64,000 nucleotides of DNA, taken from the NCBI GenBank assembly GCA_041617155.1, contig JBFJPL010000006.1:9414-73413 (forward strand), in the 5' to 3' direction. The stretch comes from CAMYKD01 sp041617155. Its GTDB lineage: Bacteria > Pseudomonadota > Alphaproteobacteria > Kiloniellales > JAKSDN01. Under the pieces are notes generated by a model. That model did not search any database, was not told where the DNA came from, and saw nothing but the letters and a program-made list of their open reading frames with translations. This document shows positions 17,328 to 25,558 of the stretch, piece by piece (position 1 is the stretch's first letter; each line of letters starts with the position of its first letter). Made by a program: the position numbers and the translations under genes.

Positions 17328-17807
17328 ATGAGCGACATTCGCGAGCGGCACGGCGAGGTCGCCGAGGCTTCGGCCCGGCTCGACCTGGGTGAGTTCGAGC
17401 TGTTCGGCCTGGCCCATCGCCGGTGGTTCGGGCGGGCGGCGGCGCCCGCGCAGCTCGAACGGACCTTCGCCGCCTATATGTTCCACGGCACCGTGCCGCC
17501 CTGGGTGCGCCACTATGCCCGTGAAATCCTGCGCGCCGACCCGGCCGACCCGAAGGCCGCGCGGCGCCTCGGCCTCGACCGGCTGCCCGGTCCGGCGCCG
17601 GCGCCGCGCCACGGCAAGGCCATCGTGGCCGCCGCTTTTGCGGTCTTCCTGCTGCTCTTCACGGTGATTTTGAACACCACCTACGACCCGGCAACCTCAG
17701 CGCCGATCCCGGCGCGGCCCTTGAGTTGCGCCGGCGGCGGTCCGGGGCTGGTCGCCCTGGAAAACCTCGCCTACGCCTTCGCCGGGCGCGAGCGGCCGTC
17801 CTGCTGA
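17328..17807 (+). CDS. hypothetical protein with one C-terminal membrane segment
   Basis: A 159-aa protein, unrecognised. The N-terminal 100 residues are soluble (FELFGLAHRRWFGRAAAPAQ, AYMFHGTVPPWVRHYAREIL). A hydrophobic segment at about residues 101-117 (IVAAAFAVFLLLFTVIL) is followed by a short C-terminal tail. The ATG at 17328 lies 60 bp after the double-PLP gene and the stop lies 3 bp from the converging TetR-type gene. It may be co-transcribed with the PLP protein. The frame is open upstream, but that part overlaps the preceding gene in another frame and is ignored. Confidence 0.65.
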   Translation: MSDIRERHGEVAEASARLDLGEFELFGLAHRRWFGRAAAPAQLERTFAAYMFHGTVPPWVRHYAREILRADPADPKAARRLGLDRLPGPAPAPRHGKAIVAAAFAVFLLLFTVILNTTYDPATSAPIPARPLSCAGGGPGLVALENLAYAFAGRERPSC

Positions 17808-17810
17808 TCG

Positions 17811-18452
17811 TCAGGTGGTTTCGTCGCCTTCCTTGCCGCCCCACAGCCGCGCCATCAGCCGGTCCGCCCGTTCCAGGCGCCGGCTCAGATAGGCCCGGGT
17901 CTCGGCCTGGTCCGGGCTGTCGTCGCGCAGCCAGAAGCGCAGGGTGGCGACAAAGAGGGCGCTCAGGCCGATCTCCTCGACCTGCCGGCGCCGGCCGCGG
18001 GCGTCCAGCCGCGCGGCGTCGCGCAGCAATTGGATGGTGCGCGACAGGTTGAAGATCATCGGCACCCAGTGGTGCGGGTGCGACGGGTAGAGCTTCTCCT
18101 TGAGCATCTGGCCGGTGACCACGCGGTGGTCCGCCAGGGCGTCGAACCAGCGCATCATGAGCCGGTTCAGGCGCGCCTCGGCCGGCAGCGCGGCAAAGCC
18201 CTTGGGCGGCGTGGCCAGCATGGCGTCGCGGGCGCGCACGAACCAGGCATCGGCGACCGCGTCCTTGTCCCGGTAGTGTCCGGCCAGCTCGGCCATGGGG
18301 ATTTTTAGCCGCGCCGCCAGCTCGCTCAGATGAACAGCCTCCCAGCCGACCTCCTCGGCCAGCGCTACGGCCGTATCGACGATGCGCGCCGGCAGGTCCG
18401 CCGCCTCGGCGCGCGGCGGCTTTCGCTTGGCGGTCTGGCCTTTCTCAGCCAT
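17811..18452 (-). CDS. TetR-family / COQ9-like protein
   Basis: A 213-aa protein. Residues 20-70 form a TetR-type helix-turn-helix (ARIVDTAVALAEEVGWEAVHLSELAARLKI is in outline the DNA-binding region). The remainder (RLMMRWFDALADHRVV, HHWVPMIFNLSRTIQLLRDAA) matches the ligand-binding half shared with COQ9, a lipid-binding ubiquinone biosynthesis protein. In alphaproteobacteria this family commonly sits near rpsU; no rpsU is seen here. The ATG at 18452 is preferred because AAAGGA lies 8 nt upstream; an ATG three codons earlier overlaps that same site. Confidence 0.8.
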   Translation of the reverse strand: MAEKGQTAKRKPPRAEAADLPARIVDTAVALAEEVGWEAVHLSELAARLKIPMAELAGHYRDKDAVADAWFVRARDAMLATPPKGFAALPAEARLNRLMMRWFDALADHRVVTGQMLKEKLYPSHPHHWVPMIFNLSRTIQLLRDAARLDARGRRRQVEEIGLSALFVATLRFWLRDDSPDQAETRAYLSRRLERADRLMARLWGGKEGDETT

Positions 18453-18536
18453 CGAAGGCATCCTTTGGAACAACAGACTATTCCCTTGACGTACTCGGAA
18501 CAATGGCCTCCGGGACTGGGGCCTGAGGAACAGACC

Positions 18537-19250
18537 ATGGAGATCGAGCAGATCAAGGCGCTGACCTTCGATGTCTTCGGCACCGTGGTCGACTGGCGCA
18601 GCAGCATCATTCGCGAGGGCCAGGCGCTGGGCCGGGACAAGGGCATCAAGGTCGATTGGGCGGCCTTCGCCGATGCCTGGCGCGGGCGCTACTATCCGTC
18701 GATGGACCGGGTCCGGTGCGGCGAACTGCCCTGGACCAAGCTGGACGACCTGCACCGCATGAGCCTGGACAGCCTCATCAAGGAATTCGCCATCGAGGGG
18801 CTCGCCGAGGCCGAGATCGATCACTTGAACCGCGCCTGGCATCGCCTGGATCCCTGGCCGGACGCGGTCGAGGGCCTTATTCGACTCAAGCGGCGCTTCA
18901 TCCTGGCCACCCTGTCGAACGGCAACATCGCCTTGATGGTGAACCTGGCGCGTCACGCCGGCCTGCCCTGGGATGCTATCCTGGGGGCCGAGGTGGCCGA
19001 GCACTTCAAGATGGATCCGGAGGTCTACCTGAAGACCGCGGACTGCCTGAGCCTGCGGCCGGCTCAGTGCCTGATGGTCGCGGCCCACAACGACGATCTC
19101 GTGGCCGCCGCGAACCTGGGATTCCATACCGCCTTCGTCGCCCGGGCGACCGAATACGGCCCGCACCAGGCCAAGGATTTCGCTGCCGAGCATGATTTCG
19201 ATGTGATCGCCGACAGCTTCATCGAGCTGGCCGACCGCCTGGGCTGCTGA
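18537..19250 (+). CDS. haloacid dehalogenase type II-like HAD hydrolase
   Basis: A 237-aa HAD-superfamily enzyme. Motif I is LTFDVFGTVVDWRSS with the nucleophile Asp, motif II is ATLSNGN, motif III is EHFKMDPEVYLK with Lys, and motif IV is MVAAHNDDLVAAANLG. FDVFGTVVDW and the A-H-N-D-D motif are those of L-2-haloacid dehalogenases. Many such proteins act on other small acids, so halide release is not assured. GAGGAAC precedes the ATG. It is transcribed toward the beta-keto-acid cleavage enzyme gene, 114 bp downstream, and divergently from the TetR-type gene. Confidence 0.85.
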   Translation: MEIEQIKALTFDVFGTVVDWRSSIIREGQALGRDKGIKVDWAAFADAWRGRYYPSMDRVRCGELPWTKLDDLHRMSLDSLIKEFAIEGLAEAEIDHLNRAWHRLDPWPDAVEGLIRLKRRFILATLSNGNIALMVNLARHAGLPWDAILGAEVAEHFKMDPEVYLKTADCLSLRPAQCLMVAAHNDDLVAAANLGFHTAFVARATEYGPHQAKDFAAEHDFDVIADSFIELADRLGC

Positions 19251-19364
19251 GCCGGTGGACGATGGCGCAGGCGGTCAAGAATGCGGCGAATGGCTGCAAG
19301 AGTTGGGGACGTTGTGCTATAGCGTGGGGCACGGCAGGGAGCGCGTGCGAGGGAGGACCAAGGG

Positions 19365-20243
19365 ATGAACCGCGACGTCATCGTGACCTGCGCCGTCACC
19401 GGGGCCGGCGATACGGTCGGCAGGCACCCGGCGATTCCGGTCACGCCGGAAGCTATCGCCCTGTCGGCGATCGAGGCGGCCAAGGCGGGCGCCACGGTGG
19501 TGCACTGCCACGTGCGCGAGCCCGACGGCCAGCCGAGCCGCAAGCTCGAATACTACGCCGAAGTGGTCGAGCGAATCCGCGACAGCGACACCGACGTGGT
19601 GCTCAACCTGACCGCCGGCATGGGCGGCGATTTCTTTCCGAGCGAGGAAAACCCGGCCGAGGCCGGGCCCGGGTCGGACATGGTCGGTCCCTTGCAGCGG
19701 CTCGAGCACGTCGAGGCGCTGCTGCCGGAGATCTGCAGCCTCGACTGCGGCACCCTGAACTTCGGCGAGGGCGCCTACGTCAGCACGGCGCCGATGCTGC
19801 GCGTCATGGCGGAAAGGATCAAAGCCTGCGGGGTCAAGCCGGAGCTCGAATGCTTCGACACCGGCCACGTGCGCCTGGCCAACCAGCTGGTCAGCGACGG
19901 GCTGGTCGAGGACCCGCCCCTATACCAGCTCTGCCTCGGCATTCCCTGGGGCGCGCCGGCCACGCCGGCGGCCATGAAGTCCATGGCCGAGATGCTGCCG
20001 GAAAACGCCGTCTGGGCCGGTTTCGGAATCTCCGCCATGGAAATGCCGATGGTGGCCCAGGCCATTCTGCTGGGCGGGCACGTGCGGGTCGGCCTGGAGG
20101 ACAACCTCTACCTGGAGCGCGGCGTCTTCGCCAGCAACGCGCAGCTGGTCGAAAAGGCGATCAAGATCATCGAGCTGATGGGCGCGCGCGTGCTCGCGCC
20201 CGCCGAGGCGCGCGAAAAGCTCGGCCTGCGGCCGCGCAACTAG
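19365..20243 (+). CDS. beta-keto acid cleavage enzyme (BKACE, DUF849)
   Basis: A 292-aa TIM-barrel, zinc-dependent enzyme. The zinc histidines are in VVHCHVREPDG, and the conserved Glu and loop are in RVGLEDNLYLERG. ELECFDTGHVRLA, LGIPWGAPATP and the FGISAMEMPM segment also belong to the family. BKACEs cleave a beta-keto acid with acetyl-CoA to give acetoacetate plus a CoA ester. One member, CdhC, cleaves 3-dehydrocarnitine to betainyl-CoA. The MttB and dimethylglycine dehydrogenase genes nearby, and a hotdog thioesterase at 30674, favour a carnitine/betaine role, but that is inference. GGGAGGACCAAGGG precedes the ATG. Confidence 0.88.
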   Translation: MNRDVIVTCAVTGAGDTVGRHPAIPVTPEAIALSAIEAAKAGATVVHCHVREPDGQPSRKLEYYAEVVERIRDSDTDVVLNLTAGMGGDFFPSEENPAEAGPGSDMVGPLQRLEHVEALLPEICSLDCGTLNFGEGAYVSTAPMLRVMAERIKACGVKPELECFDTGHVRLANQLVSDGLVEDPPLYQLCLGIPWGAPATPAAMKSMAEMLPENAVWAGFGISAMEMPMVAQAILLGGHVRVGLEDNLYLERGVFASNAQLVEKAIKIIELMGARVLAPAEAREKLGLRPRN

Positions 20244-20293
20244 TGGTTCGATGCCGATACATGAGTCCCGAGGCTTTGGACATCCCTTACCTG

Positions 20294-20368
20294 GTCATGC
20301 CCGAGCTTGACCCGGGCATCCAGGGTTGCCGGCCGCCCCTGGATTGCCGGGTCAAGCCCGGCAATGAC
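20294..20368 (+). repeat. dispersed two-hairpin palindromic repeat, copy B
   Basis: A 75-bp unit from GTCATGCCCGAGCTTGACCC to GGCAATGAC, with two adjacent hairpins: GCCCGAG/GACCCGGGC and GCCGGGT/AAGCCCGGC. It shares design and most bases with copy A at 12266-12342. It lies in the intergenic space behind the BKACE gene and before the converging SDR gene, where it could act as a transcription barrier. Confidence 0.8.
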
Positions 20369-20424
20369 AATCGTGGGGCTATCAAGTGTTGGAGTCAAAC
20401 CACTAGGCACCCGCCATGATCCCG

Positions 20425-21204
20425 TCAGCGCGCCAGGGTTTCGATATGACCGTCCACGGCGAGCGCTTGGCCGGAGACCTTGTGGCCGGCGTCGGCGCAC
20501 AGGAACAGCGCCATGTCCGCGATGTCCGAGGCGTCGATGAACGTGCGCAGCGAGGACATGCCCAGATACTCGTCGCGGACCGTCTCGGGCTCGACACCGC
20601 GGGTTTTCGCCTGGGCGGCGATCACGTGGTCGATGCGCGGGCCGGCGACCGCACCCGGACAGATCGCGTTGACCCGGATCCCGGCGGGCCCCAGTTCCTT
20701 GGCGAGCGTCTTGGTCAGGCCGATCACGCCCCACTTCGCGGCGGCATAGGGCGCGCGGTTGGGGAAGCCGAACAGGCCGGCGGTCGAGGAGATGTTGATG
20801 ATCGAGCCGCCGCCCGTTTGCTTCAGGGCCGGCACGGCATGGCGCAGACAGAAGAAGGTGCCGTCCAGGTCGATCGCCAGGGTGCGGCGCCAGTCCTCGA
20901 CCGAGCAGTCCTCGACCGGACAGGTCGGGCCGGCGATGCCGGCATTGTTGATCATGACGTCGAGGCCGCCGAGGGCGGCCAGCGCCGCGTCGAACAGACC
21001 GGCCACCTGGTCCGGGTCGCTCACGTCGGTTACGCTGGCGCCGAGCTCCGGCTGCTCGGCTTGAAAGGCCGCCAGCTGCTCGGCGTCGATGTCGCAGATA
21101 TGGACCCGGGCGCCGTTGCCGAGGAAGGCCTTGGCCATGGCCCGGCCGATGCCGCTGGCTGCGGCGGTGATGATGACGCGCTTGCCCTTGAGACTGTCGT
21201 ACAT
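20425..21204 (-). CDS. short-chain dehydrogenase/reductase
   Basis: A 259-aa classical SDR. The cofactor loop reads IITAAASGIGRAMAKAF, an unusual Ala for the first Gly of TGxxxGIG. MINNAGIAG is the structural NAG motif, IINISSTAGLFG holds the catalytic Ser and APYAAAKWGVIGL the Tyr and Lys. The aspartate in VHICDIDAEQ favours NAD over NADP. It converges with the BKACE gene and is divergent from the MttB-family gene (100 bp between the starts). The substrate is unknown; a hydroxy acid or amino alcohol would fit the neighbourhood. Confidence 0.88.
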   Translation of the reverse strand: MYDSLKGKRVIITAAASGIGRAMAKAFLGNGARVHICDIDAEQLAAFQAEQPELGASVTDVSDPDQVAGLFDAALAALGGLDVMINNAGIAGPTCPVEDCSVEDWRRTLAIDLDGTFFCLRHAVPALKQTGGGSIINISSTAGLFGFPNRAPYAAAKWGVIGLTKTLAKELGPAGIRVNAICPGAVAGPRIDHVIAAQAKTRGVEPETVRDEYLGMSSLRTFIDASDIADMALFLCADAGHKVSGQALAVDGHIETLAR

Positions 21205-21304
21205 GAGATGCCTTCTCCCCCTGCCGATGCGGTGACGGTTCCTTCATACAGCGCCGGGCCGGCCGCGGCGAAGGCAAAAATCGTTCGGACCCATGGAGGT
21301 CGAG

Positions 21305-22879
21305 ATGAGTGAGGTCGAAGTCGTCGGACGCCGGCGGGGCGGCCGCCAGGCGCGCCGCGAGCTGCGTGCCGCGCCGATACCCGAGGACAAGCGTGCGGTC
21401 CAGCCGGGCATGTCCGGCGGCGACTACAAGCCGCTGACCGACGCCGAGGTGAAGCGGATCCACGAAGCGGCACTCGATGTGCTCGAGAACATCGGCCTGT
21501 CCGAGGCGATCCCGACCTGCGTCGAGCTGGTGACCGCGGCCGGCGGCACGCTGACCGACCAGGGCCGCCTGCTGTTCCCGCGCGCCCTGGTGGAGGACGT
21601 GCTGGCTAGATGCGGCCGGCATTTCGTGCTGCACGGCCAGGACCCCAAGCACGACCTGGAGCCCTGGGACAAGAAGGTCTACTTCGGCACCGCTGGCGCC
21701 GCGGTCCATATGGTCGACAATCTGACCGGCGAATACCGCGAGTCGACCCTGGCCGACCTCTACGACATCGCGCGGCTGGTCGACGCGCTGGAACACATCC
21801 ACTTCTTCCAGCGCTCGATCGTGGCCCGCGACATGGAAGATCCCCGCGATCTCGACCTCAACACCTGCTATGCCTGCATTTCCGGGACCACCAAGCATGT
21901 CGGCACCAGCTTCGTCCTGCCCGAGCACGTGGAGGAGGCGATTGCCATGCTCCACCTGGTGGCCGGCGGCGAGGCCAAGTGGCGGGCCAGACCTTTCGTC
22001 AGCATGTCGAACTGCTTCGTGGTGCCGCCACTGAAATTCGCCGAGGACGCCTGCCGGTGTCTCGAGGCCGGCGTTCGGGCCGGCATGCCGGTGCTGCTGC
22101 TGGCCGCCGGCCAAGCCGGCGCCACCAGCCCCGCGGCGCTCGCCGGCGCGGTGGTGCAAGAGGTGGCGGAGGTCTTGGCCGGGCTGGTATACGTCAACCT
22201 GATCGTGCCTGGCCACCCGGCGATCTTCGGGCCCTGGCCCTTCGTCTCGGACCTGCGCACGGGGGCGATGAGCGGCGGCAGCGGCGAGCAGGCGCTCCTG
22301 ACCGCCGCCTGCGCCCAGATGGCCCACTTCTACGACCTGACCGGCGGCGTGCCGGCGGGCATGACCGACTCCAAGGTGCCGGACGCCCAATCCGGTTACG
22401 AAAAGGGCTATACCGAGGCGTTGGCTGGCGCCGCCGGCGCCAACATGGTCTACGAGTCCGCCGGCATGCATGCCAGCCTGCTCGGCTGCTGCCTGGAGAG
22501 CTACGTCATCGACAACGACATGATCGGCGGCGTGCTGCGCACGGTGCGCGGCATCGAGGTCACCGAGGACAGCCTCTCGATCGAGGCCATGCGCGAGGTC
22601 TGCACCGAGGGGCCGGGACACTTCCTCGGCCACAGCCAGACCCTCGAGCTGATGCAGGCGGAATACGTCTATCCCGAGGTCGGCGATCGGACCAGTCCGA
22701 AGGAGTGGATCGAGCAGGGCTCGACCGATGTCAACCGGCGTGCCCGGTCGATGACCGAGCGGATCCTGGCGCGCCACTATCCGGCCCACATCCCGGCGGA
22801 CCTCGACGCCTGGCTGCGCGACAATTTCGCCATCAAGCTGCCGCGAGAGCGCATGAAGCCTGGCAAGAAGGGGCGGTAA
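21305..22879 (+). CDS. trimethylamine methyltransferase family protein (non-pyrrolysine MttB homologue)
   Basis: A 524-aa MttB-superfamily protein without an in-frame amber codon, so it is a non-pyrrolysine member. Such proteins include glycine betaine and other quaternary-amine methyltransferases (MtgB-type), which normally pass the methyl to a corrinoid protein. Recognisable segments are YKPLTDAEVKRIHEAALDVL near the N-terminus, YVNLIVPGHPAIFGPWPFVS and TDSKVPDAQSGYEKGYT. The ATG at 21305 follows GGAGGT by four bases; an ATG four codons upstream would place that site inside the gene. No corrinoid protein gene is in the window. The dimethylglycine dehydrogenase-like gene is next. Confidence 0.85.
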   Translation: MSEVEVVGRRRGGRQARRELRAAPIPEDKRAVQPGMSGGDYKPLTDAEVKRIHEAALDVLENIGLSEAIPTCVELVTAAGGTLTDQGRLLFPRALVEDVLARCGRHFVLHGQDPKHDLEPWDKKVYFGTAGAAVHMVDNLTGEYRESTLADLYDIARLVDALEHIHFFQRSIVARDMEDPRDLDLNTCYACISGTTKHVGTSFVLPEHVEEAIAMLHLVAGGEAKWRARPFVSMSNCFVVPPLKFAEDACRCLEAGVRAGMPVLLLAAGQAGATSPAALAGAVVQEVAEVLAGLVYVNLIVPGHPAIFGPWPFVSDLRTGAMSGGSGEQALLTAACAQMAHFYDLTGGVPAGMTDSKVPDAQSGYEKGYTEALAGAAGANMVYESAGMHASLLGCCLESYVIDNDMIGGVLRTVRGIEVTEDSLSIEAMREVCTEGPGHFLGHSQTLELMQAEYVYPEVGDRTSPKEWIEQGSTDVNRRARSMTERILARHYPAHIPADLDAWLRDNFAIKLPRERMKPGKKGR

Positions 22880-22902
22880 GGTATTGCAAAGGTGTATTTT
22901 CA

Positions 22903-22976
22903 TGCCATGGCCGGCTTCACCCGGCCATCCGGGGTGCATCGGATTGACGGGATGCCCGGATCAAGTCCGGGCATGA
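22903..22976 (-). repeat. dispersed two-hairpin palindromic repeat, copy C (inverted)
   Basis: Read on the minus strand it starts GTCATGCCCGGACTTGATCC, forms one hairpin, then after a 19-base spacer forms a second hairpin with arms GGCCGGGTG/AAGCCGGCC. It is a more diverged copy of the units at 12266 and 20294 and lies in opposite orientation. It fills the space between the MttB-family gene and the FAD-GcvT gene. Confidence 0.7.
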
Positions 22977-23030
22977 CGCCAAAGTGGTCCTGGGCCGAGT
23001 TTGGTTAGATACGAGGAGGGAATCGAAGCG

Positions 23031-25448
23031 ATGAGGAGCCACGCGCGCGTTGTGGTGATCGGGGGCGGGGCCATGGGCGCGGGCCTGCTCTACCACCTGA
23101 CCAAGGAAGGCTGGTCCGACGTCATGTTGGTCGAGAAGGGCGAACTCACCTCGGGCTCGACCTGGCATGCGGCGGGCCTGATCCCCAACTTCATCGGCGG
23201 GCTCGGCATGGCCGCGCTGCACGATCACGCGGTCAAGCTCTACCAGACCCTGGAGCAGGAGACCGGCCAGGCAACCGGCTGGCACGGCTGCGGCGCGATC
23301 CGGCTGGCCACGAAACCGGACGAGGTCGACTGGTTCAAGTATGTCCAGGGCCAGCTCAATTACCTCGACATCGAGATGCACCTGATCGGGCCGAACGAGA
23401 TCCGCAACCTGCATCCGTTGCTCAACACCGATGGCGTCATGCTGGGGGCCTACACGCCCAATGACGGACACACCGACCCGGCCAGCAGCACCAACGCCAT
23501 GGCCAAGGGCGCGCGCATGGGCGGGGCCGAAATCTCCCTGCGCAACAGGGTGCTGGACATCAAGCAGCGACCCGGTGGCGAATGGGAAGTGATGACCGAG
23601 CAGGGCAGTATCGTCTGCGAGCACGTGGTCAATGCCGCCGGCTCCTTCGCGGATCAGGTTGGCGCCATGGTTGGGCTCAAACTGCCGATCATCAATATGG
23701 TCCACCAGTACCTGGTGACCGACAACGTCCCCGAGGTCCAGGCGCTGGAGAAGGAAGTCCCGGTGATCCGCGACCCGCGCGCTTCCTGCTACTATCGGCA
23801 AGAGCAGCGCGGCTTGATCATTGGCCCCTACGAGACCAGCGGGGCCGAGGCCTGGGCGCTCGACGGGGTGGATTGGAGCTTCGACATGGAGCTGCTGCCG
23901 CCCGATCTTGATCGCCTGACGCCTCACCTAGAGTCCGCCATGGAACGGATTCCTTGCTTCGGGCGGGCCGGAATCAAGCGCGTGGTCAACGGGCCGATCA
24001 CCCATCTGCCGGACGGCAACTTTCTCATGGGACCGGCGCCGGGCCTGACCAATCACTGGCTTTGCTGTGGTGCGTCCATTGGCATTACCCAGGGGCCGGG
24101 TGCCGGCAAGTATCTGGCGCAGTGGATGGTCCACGGCCAGGCCGAGATCAATGTGCTGCCGCTCGATCCGAGGCGCTACGGTGATTGGATGACTCAGGCT
24201 CGCGCGGTCGAGAAGGCGATCGACGAATACCAGCACATGTACCACGTGCACTATCCGGGCGAGCACCGCGATGCGGGCCGACCAGCACGCACCTCCACGC
24301 TCTATGACAAGCTCAAGGCCAAGGGTGCGGTCTTCGCTGATGTCTTCGGTTGGGAGCGGCCGAAGTGGTTCGCGCTCAAGGGCGTCGAGGAGGACTACAG
24401 CTTCCGGCGCAACAACACCTTCGAGCAGGTCGCGATGGAGTGCCGGGCGGTGCGCGAGCGGGTCGGCGTTCTCGACCTCTCCAGCTTCGCCAAGTTCGAG
24501 GTCTCGGGCCGCGATGCCGAGGCCGTGCTGAACCGGCTACTCGCCAACCGGATGCCGCGCAAGGACGGCGCCATCGCGCTGGCGCACCTGCTGACCGCGG
24601 ACGGCCGGATCGAGAGCGAGATGACCGTAACCCGGGTCGGCGACGGCCGCTACTACCTGTTGTCGGCGGCGGTCGCCGAGCTGCGCGACCTGGACTTCCT
24701 GAGCCAGGGCCGGCGGCAGGGCGAGAAGGTGGCGGTGACCAACATCACCGACGACTACGGCGTGCTGGTGCTCACTGGGCCCAAGGCGCGCGCCGTACTG
24801 AGCAAGCTGACCGACGCGGATCTGGGCAACGCGGCCTTCCGTTGGCTGACCGCGCGGACGATCGCCGTGGCGGGGGTCGAGCTCCATGCCCTCAGGGTGT
24901 CCTACGCCGGCGAACTGGGCTGGGAGTTGCACACGCCCATGGCCCGGCTCGAACGGGTCTACGAAGCGCTCATGGAGACCGGGCAGGCGCACGGCATCGC
25001 CGACTTCGGCGCCTATGCGCTCAATTCGTTGCGGATGGAAAAGGCCTACAAGGGCTGGGGCTCGGAGCTGACGAACGAGATCACCCTGATCGAGGCCGGC
25101 ATGGAACGCTTCATCGACTTCGAGAAGGGCGAGTTCGTCGGCCGCGAAGCCCTGTTGCAGCGGCGCGACGAGGGCGTTTCCACCAAGCTGGTCTACATGA
25201 GCGTGGAGGCCGGCGACGCCGACCCGCTCGGCAACGAGCCAGTCCATGCCAGCGGCCGAATCGTCGGAGTCACCACATCGGGCGGCTTCGGCCATGCCGT
25301 CGGCCAGAGCCTGGCCTTCGCCTATGTCGAGCCGGACTGCGCCGCGCCCGGCACCGCGCTGGAGGTGGAAATCCTGGGCGAGCGGCGGCCGGGGCATGTT
25401 CTGGCATCGCCCGCTTACGATCCCGGGAACGGGCGACTGAGGGCCTGA
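23031..25448 (+). CDS. FAD-dependent dimethylglycine/sarcosine dehydrogenase-type protein (DAO-GcvT fusion)
   Basis: An 805-aa two-part enzyme. Residues 1-430 are a D-amino-acid-oxidase-type FAD domain: VVIGGGAMGAGLLYHL, and GSTWHAAGL whose His is the covalent FAD site in dimethylglycine dehydrogenase. Residues 430-805 are the aminomethyltransferase (GcvT) fold that binds tetrahydrofolate, with SYAGELGWELHTP and GVTTSGGFGHAVGQSLAFAY. It removes an N-methyl group from dimethylglycine, sarcosine or a similar amine, gives the C1 unit to folate and passes electrons to an ETF. GAGGAGGG precedes the ATG. Position after the MttB homologue supports stepwise demethylation of betaine-like compounds. 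Confidence 0.9.
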   Translation: MRSHARVVVIGGGAMGAGLLYHLTKEGWSDVMLVEKGELTSGSTWHAAGLIPNFIGGLGMAALHDHAVKLYQTLEQETGQATGWHGCGAIRLATKPDEVDWFKYVQGQLNYLDIEMHLIGPNEIRNLHPLLNTDGVMLGAYTPNDGHTDPASSTNAMAKGARMGGAEISLRNRVLDIKQRPGGEWEVMTEQGSIVCEHVVNAAGSFADQVGAMVGLKLPIINMVHQYLVTDNVPEVQALEKEVPVIRDPRASCYYRQEQRGLIIGPYETSGAEAWALDGVDWSFDMELLPPDLDRLTPHLESAMERIPCFGRAGIKRVVNGPITHLPDGNFLMGPAPGLTNHWLCCGASIGITQGPGAGKYLAQWMVHGQAEINVLPLDPRRYGDWMTQARAVEKAIDEYQHMYHVHYPGEHRDAGRPARTSTLYDKLKAKGAVFADVFGWERPKWFALKGVEEDYSFRRNNTFEQVAMECRAVRERVGVLDLSSFAKFEVSGRDAEAVLNRLLANRMPRKDGAIALAHLLTADGRIESEMTVTRVGDGRYYLLSAAVAELRDLDFLSQGRRQGEKVAVTNITDDYGVLVLTGPKARAVLSKLTDADLGNAAFRWLTARTIAVAGVELHALRVSYAGELGWELHTPMARLERVYEALMETGQAHGIADFGAYALNSLRMEKAYKGWGSELTNEITLIEAGMERFIDFEKGEFVGREALLQRRDEGVSTKLVYMSVEAGDADPLGNEPVHASGRIVGVTTSGGFGHAVGQSLAFAYVEPDCAAPGTALEVEILGERRPGHVLASPAYDPGNGRLRA

Positions 25449-25476
25449 ATTGCCAAAGCGCCCGGCCTTCGGCCGG
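25425..25476 (+). repeat. short dispersed repeat (GAGGGCCTGA type) with hairpin, copy 1
   Basis: The bases GGGCGACTGAGGGCCTGAAT cover the last codons and stop of the FAD-GcvT gene. They are followed 11 bases later by CGCCCGGCC-TTC-GGCCGG, a compact hairpin (arms 25462-25467 and 25471-25476). The same order recurs near 27426-27477, and the first half recurs at 30644-30678. Confidence 0.55.
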
Positions 25477-25558
25477 TTGCATCAGGCCGGCGTCGGGCTT
25501 GCCGATCGGCACGGTCGTCGCAGCAGCGGCGGCGCTTCCCGTTTGCTTCCGCAGTCCT

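Noticed and set aside
21305..22879. Pyrrolysine-containing trimethylamine methyltransferase
   Set aside because: The frame has no internal TAG, and no pyl genes are in the window.
20240..22939. 899-codon minus-strand frame across the SDR and MttB regions
   Set aside because: It runs through a repeat element and overlaps genes in two directions; the SDR in another frame is the real minus-strand gene.
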